DNA of 64,000 nucleotides, taken from contig CAMVID010000015.1 of NCBI GenBank assembly GCA_947167445.1, positions 1 to 64,000 on the forward strand, read 5' to 3'. Below the pieces are notes generated by a model. The model ran no database searches. It saw nothing but the letters and a program-made list of their open reading frames with translations, and had not been told where the DNA came from. Source of the stretch: G11 sp947167445 (GTDB taxonomy: Bacteria > Bacillota > Clostridia > Lachnospirales > Lachnospiraceae). Each line of letters starts with the position of its first letter. The first letter of the stretch is position 1. The translations under genes were made by a program, and so were the position numbers. Below, in pieces: positions 50,265 through 58,730 of this stretch.

Positions 50265-52493
50265 ATGCTTACAAAGATTATCTACGTTATAGTCGACTGT
50301 ATTGCAATAGCGACCATGCTCTTCACCATCAGGGCCTTCAAGTCCATTAAGGAGAGGTATGGTCATGTATTCATTAAGGCCATGAGAGCCAGTATTCTGG
50401 CTATCATTGCTAACATTATTGTGGCCATTTCCTTCAATTCCCTTATGGCTGAGCATGGATACTGTGCCTATTTCGTCTGTCTGGACTGGACAATTTTTTA
50501 TCTTTCCGGTTTCCTTCTTTCTTACACCGGACACGATCAGGTAATAAAGAGATTCAGGTTTCTTGCAGGTTCCATTATGGGTATCGATTCCCTTCTGATT
50601 CTTTTAAATCCCGTGTTAAACCATGAATTTTATATATTTGAAACCCGGGGTGGAGATGGAGCTGTTTTTTTCCAGACAGGCTTCCTTCCTTTGTATTACG
50701 TTCACCTTGCCGTTGACTATGTGATGCTTACCATCGCCTTTGCCTTCATTCTTGTGAGGATTCATCGAAGCTACAGCCTCTACAGGACCCAGTACGTGCT
50801 GATTCTTGGCATTTTGATTCTGATTGTGCTTCTAAACCTCGGATACATGGCCCTTGGTCTGGTTCTGGACGCTTCCGTTGTTTTCTATGCCGTGGGCGGA
50901 GTCCTCATATACGTTTGCATCACCATTTTTGTCCCCAGAAGTCTTATGGTTTCGGCCATCGGTCGAGCCGTTGACAACATGAATGAGGGCCTTATCCTCT
51001 TGGATCTGGACAATCACTACATCTACGCCAACACTTTTGCCGAAAAGCATTTCGATATTACTGCCGAAAACTTTACGCTCCGTTCCGAGCCCGTGGCCAC
51101 TGTCCTTAGGAATCTGGTAAACGACGACAGCTCCTATGGCTCCATTCCTTATGTGAAAAAAACAAATCCCTCCGATAGTTCTTCGGACAGGCATTACCGC
51201 GTGAAATACAGTAACCTTGCTGACCACAAGGGCCGAATTATCGGTTCTTATTTCCTGATTGAGGACACCACGGAGGAAGTATTCTTCCTTAACGAAATAA
51301 GACAAGCCAAGACCATGGCGGAGAAGGCCAATGAAGCCAAAAGTACCTTCCTTGCCAATATGTCCCATGAGATACGTACTCCCCTCAATTCCATCCTCGG
51401 AATGAATCAAATGATTCTTCGTTCCGCCAATGACCCGATTTTAAAGGACTATGCGGAAGGCATTCAGTCCGCCGGGGACATCCTTTTGGGGCTTATCAAT
51501 GACGTTTTGGACTTCTCCAAAATCGAGGCCAACAAAATGGAGGTCATCACCAGTACCTACAACCCCCACGACCTCTTAAGGGATTGCTACCTTTGCTTCG
51601 AGCAGCTTGCCGAGAAGAAGGGCTTATATCTTGAGGTAAAAAGCGACGAATCTCTCCCCTCAGCCCTGAAGGGAGATGTTAAGCTTATTAACCAGGTGCT
51701 TTCAAACATCACCTCCAATGCCATCAAATACACCAAAGCCGGCGGTGTCACCATCGAAATGGGATATGAGAAAACTGATGATGAAAGCATTGATTTGATT
51801 GTTTCCGTCAGCGATACCGGTATCGGAATTGTGAAGGAAGATATTCCTTTCCTGTTTGATTCCTTTAAGCGAGTTAACGAGAAGCAGAATGCTTCTATTC
51901 AGGGAACGGGCCTTGGCCTTGCAATCACCAAGGACCTTATTACCATTATGAACGGCTCAATCTTCGTTGACAGTAAAGTGGGCGTGGGCAGTAAATTCAC
52001 CGTTCGCCTGCCTCAGAAGGTTGCAGACTTCACTCCTGTCGGTCCTTTCACCAAGCAGGCGGAAGTTGCTGAAGAGACCTACAAGGAAAGCTTCAGGGCA
52101 CCCGATGCCAGAATCCTTGTCGTCGATGACGTTCCCATGAATCTCATGGTTGTTGAAGGTCTCCTGAAGCCCACGGAATTAAAAATTGATAAGGCTTCCG
52201 GCGGCGATGAAGCCATCGAATTATGTAAGAAGACAAAATACGACGTCATCCTTTTGGACCACAGAATGCCCGAAAAAGACGGCGTCGAAACCTTTAACAT
52301 TATTTCAAAGGAAGGACTTAACACAGACACTCCCGTTATCATGCTTACCGCCAACGCTTTAAGCGGCGTGGAGGAAGAATACCGAGGCCTCGGCTTTGCA
52401 GATTACCTCTCAAAGCCCACCCGCGTGGAAGATTTGGAGGCCGCCCTGATACGGCACCTGCCGAAGGAGAAGGTTGTGCTGGTGGAGAAATAG
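50265..52493 (+). CDS. Hybrid histidine kinase with 7-TM sensor, PAS and receiver domains
   Basis: 742 residues from ATG 50265 (GGAG six nt upstream); an in-frame ATG at 50217 lacks a ribosome site. Seven membrane helices (residues 1-240), a PAS-like domain (GLILLDLDNHYIYANTFAEK), HisKA (FLANMSHEIRTPLNS), ATPase (GTGLGLAITKDL) and a C-terminal receiver (ILVVDDVPMN, ILLDHRMPEKDG). No HPt domain, so the phosphate must leave through a separate protein. Plus-strand gene convergent with a lipoprotein gene. A 71-bp palindrome touches its TAG stop. Confidence 0.93.
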   Translation: MLTKIIYVIVDCIAIATMLFTIRAFKSIKERYGHVFIKAMRASILAIIANIIVAISFNSLMAEHGYCAYFVCLDWTIFYLSGFLLSYTGHDQVIKRFRFLAGSIMGIDSLLILLNPVLNHEFYIFETRGGDGAVFFQTGFLPLYYVHLAVDYVMLTIAFAFILVRIHRSYSLYRTQYVLILGILILIVLLNLGYMALGLVLDASVVFYAVGGVLIYVCITIFVPRSLMVSAIGRAVDNMNEGLILLDLDNHYIYANTFAEKHFDITAENFTLRSEPVATVLRNLVNDDSSYGSIPYVKKTNPSDSSSDRHYRVKYSNLADHKGRIIGSYFLIEDTTEEVFFLNEIRQAKTMAEKANEAKSTFLANMSHEIRTPLNSILGMNQMILRSANDPILKDYAEGIQSAGDILLGLINDVLDFSKIEANKMEVITSTYNPHDLLRDCYLCFEQLAEKKGLYLEVKSDESLPSALKGDVKLINQVLSNITSNAIKYTKAGGVTIEMGYEKTDDESIDLIVSVSDTGIGIVKEDIPFLFDSFKRVNEKQNASIQGTGLGLAITKDLITIMNGSIFVDSKVGVGSKFTVRLPQKVADFTPVGPFTKQAEVAEETYKESFRAPDARILVVDDVPMNLMVVEGLLKPTELKIDKASGGDEAIELCKKTKYDVILLDHRMPEKDGVETFNIISKEGLNTDTPVIMLTANALSGVEEEYRGLGFADYLSKPTRVEDLEAALIRHLPKEKVVLVEK

Positions 52494-52565
52494 GTGCAAA
52501 ATGGGGACAGGCCCAAACTGCACGTCCAAAGGATGTGCAGTTTGGGCCTGTCCCCATTTTGCACC
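52493..52565. repeat. 71-bp palindromic GGGGACAGG element (copy 5)
   Basis: 34-bp arms (GTGCAAAATGGGGACAGG outermost) around an AAA centre with one G-T wobble pair. The element proper (52494-52564) begins directly after the kinase stop codon TAG. It is the exact reverse complement of the copy at 53154-53224. Predicted RNA forms a very stable hairpin. Confidence 0.95.
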
Positions 52566-52584
52566 TATGGTCTGCCATCAACAA

Positions 52585-52616
52585 AAAAGGTATTCACCCT
52601 CAAGGGCGAATACCTT
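52585..52616. terminator. Bidirectional terminator between convergent genes
   Basis: Arms AAGGTATTC.CCCT and AGGG.GAATACCTT with one mismatch; A6 on the left and TTTTCT on the right. It can end the plus-strand kinase transcript and the minus-strand lipoprotein transcript. Confidence 0.82.
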
Positions 52617-52660
52617 TTCTAATGTTTTTAATGCTTTAATACTTAGTTGTATTCGAAAGA

Positions 52661-52981
52661 TTAAGCATCAACTTCTGCGTCAGTTGTTTCCTCAGCTGCT
52701 GCATCTTCTGTAGCTGTCTCGTCAGCCTTCTCCTCAGCCTCTGCCTCAGCGTCAGCCTTCTCAGCGTCCTCTGCCTCAGCATCCTCTGTTGTCTCTTCAG
52801 CTGCAGCGTCCTCTGTAGCTTCTGTAGCTACATCTTCAGCTGCTTCCTCAGCTGCATCAGCTGTCTCCTCAACAACTGTCTCAGCCTCTGTTGTTGCTGC
52901 TGCGTCGTCCTTGCTTCCGCAACCGATCATGCATGCGCTGATGCATAATCCCATGAGTAATGCTACTGTTCTTTTTTTCAT
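52661..52981 (-). CDS. Small acidic lipoprotein of low complexity
   Basis: 106 residues. Signal peptide with lipobox ACMIGCGSKDD (Cys about 21), then only Ala, Glu, Thr, Asp and a little Lys to the end (AEEAAEDVATEATEDAAAEE type). The predicted mature part is a disordered or helical acidic stalk without a domain. It is flanked on both sides by the exact 71-bp palindrome copies. Function unknown; it may be a truncated form of a larger lipoprotein linker. Confidence 0.75.
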   Translation of the reverse strand: MKKRTVALLMGLCISACMIGCGSKDDAAATTEAETVVEETADAAEEAAEDVATEATEDAAAEETTEDAEAEDAEKADAEAEAEEKADETATEDAAAEETTDAEVDA

Positions 52982-53152
52982 AATAAAACACTCCTTAAAA
53001 CTAAAAATCTATACGTCACTTTCGCAACGCACCTACCGAGAATACTCCTTTAAAAACCTTAATGCAAGCCTGTAAATCTTAAGAAAAATCTACATAAAAT
53101 GTTAAGAAATTGGTGCTCTCCCCCCAGTATACGCAAAGGTTGGCCCCGGAAA

Positions 53153-53225
53153 GGTGCAAAATGGGGACAGGCCCAAACTGCACATCCTTTGGACGTGCAG
53201 TTTGGGCCTGTCCCCATTTTGCACC
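53153..53225. repeat. 71-bp palindromic GGGGACAGG element (copy 6)
   Basis: Exact reverse complement of the element at 52494-52564; only the centre (CCTTTGG versus CCAAAGG) shows the orientation. On the minus strand it follows the TAG stop (53225-53227) of the next gene without a gap. With copy 5 it encloses the acidic lipoprotein gene. Confidence 0.95.
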
Positions 53226-54235
53226 TATTTGTATTCCATCAAGGCGAACAGCGGTTTCACAACCACAACTTCGTCATACTCTTTCTGGGTTACGGTAACC
53301 GAAGGATTCAAGGCCTTCAAATCATCCTTGACCACCTGCATGGCCTCGTCGATGGTAATGGCGCGGCCCATCTTAATGGCTCTAATAAGGCGCTCCATGA
53401 CGATGGGGTGGGCGTAATAAGCGGGAACCGGGAAACCTTCATAGGTTCCTATATGAGCTTCCTGGGTGGCAAGGGCCTTCTCCCACTGTTCTTCGCCGTA
53501 CTTTTTGTTTCTGGTGCCGGAGGGCAGAACCCTTGATGCCATAGCAAAAAGGATTGCCGCAAATCCAAACAAAACAAAGTAAACTGCGCCGTCTGCGGTG
53601 TGGTTAATCCATGATGTAATTCCCCAGACAGCGGATGCCAAGCCTGCCAAAAGAATTAGAATTGCGATAAGTCTGTAGGTTGGGCTTATGGAGTCGAGGG
53701 TGCGTTTTTGCTTGGCACAAAAAGCCAGGCGGTCCGACTTCTCAGGCTGCAGTTTAAGGAATTTCTCTGCTCGCTCAAGCTTCTCAACGCTTTTTGTAGC
53801 CTCGGGAGTCAGCTCCTTTAAGTACTTCTTTCTCTCCTCTTCCTCAGCCTTTCTAAGGCGTTCCTCCGCCTCTTTGCTGTGGGTGGGAATTTCCGGGTGA
53901 TCTATTTCAATGCGATGCAACAGTGCATCCACGTCGTTTTCAATTTTGAAATTGCATTGCTTTTCTTTGCCGTTTTTGAGCTTGACAACGAGGTAAGGGA
54001 TTGAGCCGAATATTCCTTTTCCGGTAAAACCGCCTTTGCTCATTGCCACCCTCTTGAAGACTCTGTCGATGTCTTCGTATTTGACATAGAAAATCCTGTC
54101 GATATAAAAGCTGTTTAGATAAAGGGCCTTCTCTCCGATACCGCAGGGGCCGGATCTAAGGCAGTTTCGCTTATCAGTAGCGAGCTCTGTTTTTGCCAAA
54201 ACATTATCTGTAAGGGCTTTCGGTGCGATTATCAT
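53225..54235 (-). CDS. Hypothetical membrane protein with coiled region
   Basis: 336 residues from ATG 54235 (GGGGG five nt upstream); ATG 54247 is possible. A soluble N-terminal domain (residues 1-100, SFYIDRIFYVKYEDIDRVFK, a PH-like pattern), a charged coiled stretch (KEAEERLRKAEEEERKKYLK), two membrane helices (about 190-245) and a C-terminal helical domain ending VVVVKPLFALMEYK. I do not recognise a family. The stop codon abuts a 71-bp palindrome. Confidence 0.75.
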   Translation of the reverse strand: MIIAPKALTDNVLAKTELATDKRNCLRSGPCGIGEKALYLNSFYIDRIFYVKYEDIDRVFKRVAMSKGGFTGKGIFGSIPYLVVKLKNGKEKQCNFKIENDVDALLHRIEIDHPEIPTHSKEAEERLRKAEEEERKKYLKELTPEATKSVEKLERAEKFLKLQPEKSDRLAFCAKQKRTLDSISPTYRLIAILILLAGLASAVWGITSWINHTADGAVYFVLFGFAAILFAMASRVLPSGTRNKKYGEEQWEKALATQEAHIGTYEGFPVPAYYAHPIVMERLIRAIKMGRAITIDEAMQVVKDDLKALNPSVTVTQKEYDEVVVVKPLFALMEYK

Positions 54236-54260
54236 AACTTCCCCCATCCTTAAATTTCTA

Positions 54261-54290
54261 AAAAGGGGAGCGCTTACGCGTTCCCCTTTC
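54261..54290 (-). terminator. Terminator of cstA
   Basis: Arms AAAGGGGA.CGC and GCG.TCCCCTTT (12 bp with mismatches) and a short loop, followed on the minus strand by TTTTTAG. 10 bp after the cstA stop codon. Confidence 0.85.
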
Positions 54291-54299
54291 CATATTCAG

Positions 54300-55766
54300 T
54301 TATGCTCTCTCGGCTTTCTTGGTTGCACGAAGGAACAGTACAAGGAATAATACTGCTGCTATTATACCACCGGGATAAGCCACTGTGGTGTTGTTCTTGA
54401 AGAAAGGAATAAGTCCGAGACACTCAGGTGCCATCAGGAAGTAGGTTAATGAAACCGCACTCATGAAGGTTGCGGGTACAACAGTAACCCAGTAATTCTT
54501 CTTCTCTTTGAACAGGTACATTGATGCGGACCAGAGAACGATCATTGCAAGGGTCTGGTTGGTCCAGCTGAAGTATCTCCAGATGATGGAGTAGTCGATG
54601 AATCCAAGGGTGTTTCCATAGCCGAGGATTGCGCCTACGCCGAGAACGGGGATACAGAGTTTCAGACGGTTAACCTTGTTGGTCTGGTCAAGTCCGATCC
54701 AGTCAGCAAGTGTAAGACGAGCTGAACGGAATGCTGTATCACCTGAAGTGATGGGACATGCGATAACGCCAAGCATTGCAAGAGCAATACCTATACCGCC
54801 CATGGTCTTGGAGCAGATTTCGTATACGCTGGTTGCGTTTCCGCCGCCAACTTCAACGAGGCCTGCACCGCCGTAAATTGCACAGCCTGCAGCTGCCCAG
54901 ATAAGAGCGATGACGCCCTCTGCCACCATTGCTCCGTAGAATACGAAGTGGCCCTGTTTCTCACTCTTTAAACATCTGGCCATAATAGGGCTCTGTGTTG
55001 AGTGGAAACCTGAGATTGCACCACATGCTACGGTGATGAACATGAAGGACCAGATAGGTGTTCCGTTGGGATGCATGTTCTTAAAGTTATTCCAAAGCTC
55101 GGGCATTACATAGGTGCCTTTTGCGGTACCGACAATCATACCGAAGCAAACACCCACTGCCATGATAATAAGGCAGATGCCAAAGACGGGATAGATACGG
55201 CCTATGATTTTGTCAACTGCAACGAATGTAGCGATAAAATAGTAAACCAGGATAATGGTGAGCCAGAATACCGGATTAACCAGTATGCCATCGGCGCCAT
55301 TGTTAGTAAATAATACTTTCAAGAGTCCGGCAGGACCTACTGCAAATACAGTACCTACCATAACAAGAAGTATTACTGCGAAGACTCTCATGATGTTCTT
55401 CATGGTGTTTCCAAGGTAAATCCCCGTAACCTCGGAAATAGAGTCTCCGTTGTTTCTCTCGGAAAGCATTCCGGAGAAGTAATCATGTACAGCACCTGCG
55501 AAGATGGTACCGAATGTAATCCAAAGGAATACAACAGGTCCCCACTCTGCACCAGTCAATGCACCGAAAATCGGGCCAAGTCCGGCAATGTTGAGTAACT
55601 GTACGAGGAAAAGCTTCCACTGAGGCAGAACAACGTAGTCAACCCCGTCGTTGATTGCCACAGCAGGTGTCTCACGGTCGTCAGGTCCAAAGGTGTTCTC
55701 AACGAACTTACCATATGTGAAGTACCCCACAATCAGAATTGCGAGACAAATAAAGAAACTGATCAT
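54300..55766 (-). CDS. cstA: Carbon starvation protein CstA, pyruvate/peptide transporter family
   Basis: 488 residues from ATG 55766, which follows a strong ribosome site (AAGGAGGGTGAAGAA); the frame is open 28 codons further up but lies in the leader. About 15 hydrophobic helices. Typical motifs: NIAGLGPIFGALTGAEWGP, FTFGTIFAGAVHDYFSG-like (WITFGTIFAGAVHDY), and SGFHSTQSPI. CstA proteins carry pyruvate or peptides across the membrane. Single gene with its own promoter and terminator. Confidence 0.95.
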   Translation of the reverse strand: MISFFICLAILIVGYFTYGKFVENTFGPDDRETPAVAINDGVDYVVLPQWKLFLVQLLNIAGLGPIFGALTGAEWGPVVFLWITFGTIFAGAVHDYFSGMLSERNNGDSISEVTGIYLGNTMKNIMRVFAVILLVMVGTVFAVGPAGLLKVLFTNNGADGILVNPVFWLTIILVYYFIATFVAVDKIIGRIYPVFGICLIIMAVGVCFGMIVGTAKGTYVMPELWNNFKNMHPNGTPIWSFMFITVACGAISGFHSTQSPIMARCLKSEKQGHFVFYGAMVAEGVIALIWAAAGCAIYGGAGLVEVGGGNATSVYEICSKTMGGIGIALAMLGVIACPITSGDTAFRSARLTLADWIGLDQTNKVNRLKLCIPVLGVGAILGYGNTLGFIDYSIIWRYFSWTNQTLAMIVLWSASMYLFKEKKNYWVTVVPATFMSAVSLTYFLMAPECLGLIPFFKNNTTVAYPGGIIAAVLFLVLFLRATKKAERA

Positions 55767-55834
55767 TTCTTCACCCTCCTTATGTGTTTTTGCGTTTCCC
55801 AAAAGTAATGGGGAATAGCCCCCATCCATATATA

Positions 55835-55863
55835 ATTTTAGGTCTTTCAAACCCTTAATTCAA
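55835..55863 (-). promoter_or_regulatory. Promoter of cstA
   Basis: TTGAAT (55858-55863, minus strand), 17-bp spacer, TAAAAT (55835-55840). The 60-nt leader that follows holds a small ATGGGG/CCCCAT hairpin (55808-55825) before the ribosome site. Confidence 0.65.
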
Positions 55864-55890
55864 TAAAAAACCCCGCCTTCTCCCTTACAT

Positions 55891-55935
55891 AAAAAATATC
55901 GCCATCAAACCTCTGGGGTATGGCTTGATGACGAT
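55891..55935 (-). terminator. Terminator of the ABC-2 / LytTR operon
   Basis: A 14-bp stem with two G-U pairs (55898-55911 with 55922-55935) and a 10-nt loop, followed on the minus strand by ATTTTTTATG. It lies 37 bp after the DUF3021 stop codon. Confidence 0.88.
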
Positions 55936-55971
55936 TATACTTGCAGTGTATGTTTTGGGGCTTTGTACCCT

Positions 55972-56442
55972 CTATCTCTTATTATACTGCTCCAAAGCCT
56001 TGTTCATCTTTCTGTCCTCGGCCTTCTCCTTCATACGGCTGATAAAAACGCCAATGGTAGAGCAAATCGAGAAGGATACGATAAAGCCTATCCAGGCTAA
56101 GAAGTCATTAAAGGGGAACCACTTAAAAATCACTACAAAAGCTGCAATCACCACGGTAATAGCCACATAAAAAGCCACGTTTCTCGCCACTATGGAAAGG
56201 GACTTGATTAACTTATCCGTGAAAAGAATAGCCTGGCATACTGTGATTATCACAGACAGAGCAAAAAGTTGAAGAATTGTCCCAAGGGCCAACCCTTTTT
56301 TCCCCAGTTCAAATAAGGATCCAAAGCCCTCGACTTTTTCGCCAACAACTGCCGCCAAAGCCACAAAGATCAAAATCATGATTCCAAGGGTGGTAAAAAC
56401 CTGCCCTATATAATTAAAAATCGTCTTATTATCTTCCATCAC
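55972..56442 (-). CDS. DUF3021 family membrane protein
   Basis: 156 residues, four membrane helices, charged C-terminus (SRMKEKAEDRKMNKALEQYN). The family is typically encoded next to LytTR regulators, as here with a 4-bp overlap, and is thought to modulate them. Confidence 0.9.
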   Translation of the reverse strand: MMEDNKTIFNYIGQVFTTLGIMILIFVALAAVVGEKVEGFGSLFELGKKGLALGTILQLFALSVIITVCQAILFTDKLIKSLSIVARNVAFYVAITVVIAAFVVIFKWFPFNDFLAWIGFIVSFSICSTIGVFISRMKEKAEDRKMNKALEQYNKR

Positions 56443-56879
56443 TTCACTCCCAATCTGCTTCTCAGTTCATCGGAATACATGCGAGAAACCACTATCTGCT
56501 CATCATTTATAAGGGTCACTCTGATTCGCCTGTTGATATCGGCCTTAAGGCTCTTCACTTTCTTAAGATTCAAAAGCCCCTGCTTGCTGATTCTTATGAA
56601 ATCCCTCTCCGAAAGCCTGGCCTCAAATTCGTAAAGCTTCAAGCCTGACTCGTAAACCTCCTCCTCGGTGTACACGAAGGTGTTTCTCTCCACCGCCTCG
56701 ATGTAGAGAATCTTTTCCGTGTCAAGGATGTAGGTTTCGTCGGCTTTCTTCACCGGAATCTGGCTGTCCATCATCCTAAGAAGGGACACCATTTTTTCCA
56801 CTTCAGGCGTCAATCTGGGAGACGTGATTTTTACCACCGTGTCCTGATATTTCTCGTCGATATCAATCTCAACCTTCAT
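56439..56879 (-). CDS. LytTR-domain DNA-binding regulator
   Basis: 146 residues. The C-terminal LytTR domain (residues about 45-146) with LDTEKILYIEAVERNTFVYT and FIRISKQGLLNLKKVKSLKA. No receiver domain, so it is controlled by the adjacent DUF3021 protein and not by phosphorylation. Starts directly after the permease gene (1 bp). It most likely controls this four-gene operon. Confidence 0.93.
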   Translation of the reverse strand: MKVEIDIDEKYQDTVVKITSPRLTPEVEKMVSLLRMMDSQIPVKKADETYILDTEKILYIEAVERNTFVYTEEEVYESGLKLYEFEARLSERDFIRISKQGLLNLKKVKSLKADINRRIRVTLINDEQIVVSRMYSDELRSRLGVK

Positions 56880-57602
56880 TTATTCCAATCCTTTTCTCTG
56901 ATAGGCGAAAACAAAAAGTGCTGTGAACAAAACGGCGTTTGCTGCGATAATCACCGCATTTGTGGCATTTACGGACGCCAATGCCATCTCATCGAGAGTG
57001 ATTTTCAACTGCTGTGTAAAAAACACCTTGCCCACCTTTTCTATTTTATCATTAAACATGGACAGCATGGGCACAAAAGCCAAAATTAACATCACAGGCA
57101 CAGTTAACGAAGTTGCCGTCATTTGATTTTTGGCAAAAACGCCTATCGCCGCGCCGGCTACAGTCGAGATTACAAAGCCAATTGCCATGATAGAAAGGTA
57201 GGATGCTACGGCAGATTCCGATATTTGAGCTGATGATGTTTTTACTAAGGAGGGCGGAATAGTAGTTGACATAACACCTGCCCCTATCATGCATATTGTC
57301 CACACATAAGTGGCGATTCCAATGAGATACTGCCAGGGTTTAACGTTGGCCATCATAAGGACTCTTAAAGTGTCCTTCTCTTTTTCCTCGGAAATGATGC
57401 CCGCAGTTGCGGTCAAGGGCGCCATTCCCATGAACATGGTTGAGAAGAGCTTTGTGAAGAACAAAGGCTCCATGCCCTCAATGTTTACTGCATTTTCCAT
57501 AACTATTGTAAGCAGGGGGAACATCACAAACTGGATGAGAATCGTTTTGTTTTTGAAGGTATCCTGCAGTTGTTTCTTTATAATCACAATTATATTTCTC
57601 AT
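56880..57602 (-). CDS. ABC-2 type permease
   Basis: 240 residues with six hydrophobic segments and MFPLLTIVMENAV near the start; GIISEEKEKDTLRVLMMANV is the conserved ABC-2 loop. Contiguous with its ATPase gene (stop and start adjacent). Exports an unknown compound, perhaps a drug or peptide. Confidence 0.92.
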   Translation of the reverse strand: MRNIIVIIKKQLQDTFKNKTILIQFVMFPLLTIVMENAVNIEGMEPLFFTKLFSTMFMGMAPLTATAGIISEEKEKDTLRVLMMANVKPWQYLIGIATYVWTICMIGAGVMSTTIPPSLVKTSSAQISESAVASYLSIMAIGFVISTVAGAAIGVFAKNQMTATSLTVPVMLILAFVPMLSMFNDKIEKVGKVFFTQQLKITLDEMALASVNATNAVIIAANAVLFTALFVFAYQRKGLE

Positions 57603-58457
57603 TTATGCGCCCTCCTCAAGTGCCTTGCCCGTCAGCTCAAGAAATACGGTTTCCAGGGTGGGTTCGGTGGAGTGAATGGTTGAGATTTCTCCCTTATTCA
57701 GCAACTCAAAAACCTCCCTGGCTGTATCGGTACTCTCCTGAGATAATTCCAAATCCCTTCCGTTTGTTAAGTGCAGTTTAATTCTTTTGTTAAAGTTATA
57801 TCTTCTGCAGATGTCCTCAGGCGTACCATTCTCAACTATTTTGCCCTCGTTAAGGAGGAAGATATTATCACAAAGTTTATGGGCCTCTTCCATGTTATGG
57901 GTGGTTAAAAAGATTGTGCATCCTTCCTGCTTTTTCTTTAGGATAATTCTGTGGATAGCCCTCATTGACTGAGGATCCAGGCCCGCGGTAGGCTCATCAA
58001 GGAATATGATTTCCGGCGAGTGCATGAAGACTCTTGCCAACTGAAGCCTTGCCCTCATACCCTTTGAAAGGTTGGCAGCAAGCTTCTTATAGTCATCCAT
58101 TAATCCCACCTCATCCAGTGTCTCTTTGATTCTGATATGTTTGATTCCGTAGATATCGGCAAAGATCTTCAGGTTATCAACGCATGTGAGCCTGTCGTAA
58201 AGGCCGAATCTGTCCATCATAATCCCGAATCTTTTCTTGTCTTCTCCGGTGAGTTTTGAAGCCTCCTTGTCAAAGACTCTTACGCTTCCGCTATCATAGC
58301 TAAGCTGCCCCGTGAGAATCTTTATAATAGTGGTCTTTCCGGCTCCCGATGGTCCAAGAAGCCCAACGATGCTGCCCTTCGCGACGCTTAAGTTTATGTC
58401 TTTGAGAACCTGTTTGTCGCCAAAGCTCTTTTTTAGATTTGTGCATGTAATCATCAT
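57603..58457 (-). CDS. ABC transporter ATP-binding protein
   Basis: 284 residues. Walker A GPSGAGKTT, signature NLSKGMRARLQL, Walker B EIIFLDEPTAGLDP, H-loop in LTTHNME. A C-terminal accessory segment follows, as in drug-exporter ATPases of the ABC-2 class. First gene of the operon, RBS AAAGGA. Confidence 0.95.
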   Translation of the reverse strand: MMITCTNLKKSFGDKQVLKDINLSVAKGSIVGLLGPSGAGKTTIIKILTGQLSYDSGSVRVFDKEASKLTGEDKKRFGIMMDRFGLYDRLTCVDNLKIFADIYGIKHIRIKETLDEVGLMDDYKKLAANLSKGMRARLQLARVFMHSPEIIFLDEPTAGLDPQSMRAIHRIILKKKQEGCTIFLTTHNMEEAHKLCDNIFLLNEGKIVENGTPEDICRRYNFNKRIKLHLTNGRDLELSQESTDTAREVFELLNKGEISTIHSTEPTLETVFLELTGKALEEGA

Positions 58458-58662
58458 ATGTTTTCCTTTCAGCGTTCCTGTGTTTGTTCTTTTCTTTGGT
58501 TATGAGATTCCTTCGTTTTTACAAACACAAAATAACAATCATTCATCGGGAAAACAATAGCCTATGACGTTAGTTGCCGTTTTGGCGACATGAGTTGCCG
58601 GAAAAGTGGCTTGAGATAGGGAAACTGTACCCAGCGCTGAGCTTGAAGCTTGTTTTAGGTAC

Positions 58663-58708
58663 AAAAAAGGCGTAGCCCTATGGTCTATTGGCCGCAGGAC
58701 TACGCCTT
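58663..58708 (-). terminator. Terminator of the AraC/GyrI regulator gene
   Basis: Perfect 9-bp stem (AAGGCGTAG, 58667-58675 with 58700-58708), long loop, then TTTTTT on the minus strand. 23 bp after the stop codon. Upstream towards the ABC operon (58458-58662), I see only a GTACC...GGTAC inverted repeat (58627-58661) and no gene. Confidence 0.8.
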
Positions 58709-58730
58709 ATTATGTCATAATTTCTAACGC

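Noticed and set aside
52345..52584. Minus-strand frame spanning the kinase end and the palindrome
   Set aside because: It is antisense to the receiver domain and the repeat, without a ribosome site.
1..53225. GGGGACAGG repeats as a CRISPR array
   Set aside because: Copies are scattered, inverted and palindromic, with genes between them; no regular spacers and no cas genes.
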